Assembly: GCA_030668645.1 (NCBI GenBank)
Contig: DAOVFC010000019.1
Location: forward strand, 1 to 7,600
Reading direction: 5' to 3'
Length of the DNA stretch: 7,600 nucleotides
Source of the DNA: Candidatus Bathyarchaeota archaeon
Lineage (GTDB): Archaea > Thermoproteota > Bathyarchaeia > Bathyarchaeales > Bathycorpusculaceae
Within the stretch, counting starts at the first letter, position 1, and every line of letters starts with the position of its first letter. The notes beneath the pieces were generated by a model. The model was not told the DNA's origin. It searched no databases and worked only from the letters and a program-made list of their open reading frames with translations. Shown piece by piece: positions 6,086 to 7,600 of this stretch. The translations under genes and the position numbers were made by a program.

Positions 6086-6515
6086 TCATTCACGCTTTCT
6101 ATAGGGATAAGGCAGTAACTCTCTTATGCTCCTAACTTCAACGGTTTTAAACATGATTTTTCCATTTCTGGCTTGCGCCATGATGATTTCCGTTTCGGAA
6201 TCTTTTGAAAAGTCATAAATATATTGTAAACATGCTCCGCATGGTTTAGAGTTACTGAGGGTCTCCGCCTCCGTAACTACCGCTATCTCCAAAATTTTCC
6301 TGTTGCCGTGCAAAACCGCGTGGTCAATAGCACATCTCTCAGCGCACACCCCCCAGTCCGGAGACCCAGCTTTCAACATTACAGCCATTATAGATTTTCC
6401 CGTCTTCCGCAATCACCGCAGCGTCCACCTTATAGCCCCAGAGCACATCAGCGTTGTCCATGGCTTTTAAGGCGTTTTCAAGCAGCCTCCTCTCGGTTTT
6501 TCCGCGTTTGGCCAT
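6086..6515 (-). pseudogene. cdd: Cytidine deaminase, reading frame broken by one extra G
   Basis: Two overlapping minus-strand frames together encode one cytidine deaminase, the zinc enzyme that converts cytidine and deoxycytidine to uridine forms in pyrimidine salvage. The first frame starts at ATG 6515 (GAGG 7 nt upstream, in-frame TGA just before) and gives MAKRGKTERRLL, then a strand region AAVIAEDGKIYNGCNVES and WVSGLGG, before a stop three codons past the G run. The second frame supplies GVCAERCAID, with the zinc Cys and catalytic Glu of CAE, then PCGAC with the other two zinc cysteines, and the C-terminus to 6086. Removing one of six G (plus-strand C run 6349-6354) gives a continuous protein of 142 residues, a normal length, reading NVESWVSGLGVCAERC. 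All catalytic residues are kept. The cause may be a homopolymer assembly error, a recent real frameshift or, less likely, +1 recoding. It follows ABCE1 by 26 nt. Confidence 0.88.
6349..6354 (-). other. Six-G homopolymer at the deaminase frameshift
   Basis: The minus strand reads CTGGGGGGTGTGC. Five G would give in-frame Leu-Gly-Val-Cys-Ala-Glu; six G shifts the frame and leads to TGA within a few codons, immediately before the zinc-binding motif. Confidence 0.85.
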
Positions 6516-6541
6516 TCAGAATCCTCTTTTCTATCTCATTT

Positions 6542-7600
6542 TTACAGCTGTCGCACATAGTAGTACTCCCCGATACGCTTTTGAAACCTGTCAAGCTTTG
6601 AATCTTCTTTGTTAACCCTCGGTCTTTTCGTAAGGGAGTCTCTCCGAAACGTGACTTCCATCTCCTTCAAAAACGTGTTCATTCCATCTCTTAGACTCGT
6701 CGGCGGATACGCCAAGCCTTGCACGCCGGGCTCTCCCGTGAAAACCATGAGGCGGTCGGCTATGAAGTCCTGCGCCACCACGTCGTGTTCGACAACAAAG
6801 GCGGTCACGTTACGAGTTTCAACAACCCTCCGAATTATCCGTGCCATGTTCAACCTTTCTTCAACATCCAGATAGGCGCTCGGCTCGTCAAGCAGATAAA
6901 GTTCAGCCTCACTGGACAGACAAGCCGTGATCGCAACCTTCTGAAGCTCTCCACCGCTGAGCTCCGCCACGTTTCTGTCCAAAAGCAGGTGCACCTTCAA
7001 AGGCTGAAGAATCTCCGTTTTGTACAAGCTTGACATAAAATTCTCTTTGGCAATTCTCATCAAGAGCTCTTGCACGGTGCCTTCATACTCAGCTGAAATG
7101 TACTGCGGCTTATAGCTTACCTCCAACTCACCGAACTCCACCCCTTCATCAACCCTCTCGATTCCAGCCAGAATCTTAACGAATGTTGTTTTACCAATTC
7201 CGTTAGGTCCCAAAATTCCGATTATTTCCCCTCTTTTGATGTCTCCCGGTTCGGCGATCAGCTTGAAGCCCTTGTACATTTTTTCTATTTTTTCCCACTT
7301 CAGCAGCGTTTCGCCAGCACTGAAACTTGCTGTCGGCGGCTTCTCATGAAACATTATCGCCTCCTTTCTAAACCGAACGTTCTCGTCCGGAACGTAACCC
7401 TGCAAGTAAATGTTTATACCGGTTCTTACGCTGTGAGTGTGGGAAACAACGCCGTAAACGCTGGGTTCTCCGTAAAAAACGCATACTTGATCTGACAAAT
7501 AGTCTATTATCGCCAAGTCATGCTCGGCTACAATAACCGTCTTCTCATCCTTTTTTAAGCTCCTTATAACCCTAGCAACCTCAAGCCTCTGTTTCACATC
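6542..7600 (-). CDS. abce1: Ribosome-recycling ATPase ABCE1 (Rli1), N-terminal part outside window
   Basis: The visible 352 codons cover the end of the first ABC domain and the whole second one; the iron-sulfur domain and first Walker A lie beyond the right edge. ABCE1 splits ribosomes into subunits after termination, with aRF1/Pelota. Numbered from the GTG at 7597: residues 1-30 hold the D-loop side (DVKQRLEVARVI) and H-loop VAEHD (23-27) of NBD1; the hinge follows with RTGINIYLQGYVPDENVRFR (59-78). NBD2 shows Walker A GPNGIGKT (130-137), Q-loop KPQYIS, signature LSGGELQK (213-220), Walker B LYLLDEPSAYLD (233-244) and H-loop VVEHD (268-272). The C-terminal hinge RDGMNTFL and the tail GEYYY match the family, which excludes an ordinary transporter ATPase; no membrane partner is nearby. 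The GTG at 7597 is an internal codon, not the start. The gene leads the block cdd-top6B-top6A. Confidence 0.96.
   Translation of the reverse strand, partial: DVKQRLEVARVIRSLKKDEKTVIVAEHDLAIIDYLSDQVCVFYGEPSVYGVVSHTHSVRTGINIYLQGYVPDENVRFRKEAIMFHEKPPTASFSAGETLLKWEKIEKMYKGFKLIAEPGDIKRGEIIGILGPNGIGKTTFVKILAGIERVDEGVEFGELEVSYKPQYISAEYEGTVQELLMRIAKENFMSSLYKTEILQPLKVHLLLDRNVAELSGGELQKVAITACLSSEAELYLLDEPSAYLDVEERLNMARIIRRVVETRNVTAFVVEHDVVAQDFIADRLMVFTGEPGVQGLAYPPTSLRDGMNTFLKEMEVTFRRDSLTKRPRVNKEDSKLDRFQKRIGEYYYVRQL

Noticed and set aside
6086..6412. Reading the C-terminal deaminase frame as a complete 108-residue gene
   Set aside because: Its first residues (MRKTGKSIMAV) are out-of-frame translation of the real N-terminal coding sequence; the family N-terminus is found in the adjacent frame up to 6515.
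6308..6601. 97-codon plus-strand open frame over the deaminase and ABCE1 ends
   Set aside because: It is antisense to two well-supported genes and its translation shows no domain-like pattern.
7595..7597. GTG as a start for a short ABC ATPase
   Set aside because: It lies inside the conserved D-loop region of ABCE1 NBD1 (DVKQRLEVARVI), and the frame continues past the window edge, so it is an internal valine.

Overview
The window is archaeal DNA, most likely from an uncultured TACK-type archaeon, possibly Bathyarchaeia. The lineage is my inference; the archaeal assignment is firm. It rests on both subunits of DNA topoisomerase VI, the archaeal/eukaryotic initiation factor aIF5B, the ribosome-recycling ATPase ABCE1, A/T-rich archaeal TATA boxes 25-50 nt upstream of genes, and several GTG/TTG starts next to Shine-Dalgarno sites.

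Layout from left to right. (1) At 1-270, minus strand, is the N-terminal part of a small PAS-domain protein, cut by the window edge. (2) At 321-2102, minus, is a complete aIF5B gene. (3) A divergent intergenic region holds promoters for aIF5B and for a plus-strand zinc-ribbon/DUF4342 protein (2246-2563). (4) A two-helix membrane protein lies on the minus strand at 2707-2904. (5) A relic region spans about 2973-3389. Its minus strand carries a diverged copy of the last ~20 codons of topoisomerase VI subunit A, with no gene body attached. Its plus strand carries a short ORF that resembles the C-terminal part of a LAGLIDADG homing endonuclease. (6) From 3386 to the right edge, all genes are on the minus strand and read ABCE1 -> cytidine deaminase -> top6B -> top6A.

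The minus-strand block joins ribosome recycling (ABCE1), pyrimidine salvage (cytidine deaminase) and DNA topology (Topo VI A2B2). ABCE1 and the deaminase gene are 26 nt apart. The two topoisomerase genes touch or overlap and are surely co-transcribed; a TATA-like box before top6B suggests that pair can also be transcribed alone. aIF5B and ABCE1 both serve translation but lie in separate transcription units here.

Two points deserve attention. The orphan Topo VI-A tail sits beside a homing-endonuclease fragment at the 3' end of the intact top6A, which looks like a scar of a mobile element that invaded or replaced the end of this gene. The cytidine deaminase frame is broken by one extra G in a six-G run, which is either an assembly error or a real frameshift. 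I see no rRNA, tRNA, CRISPR array or complete insertion sequence.
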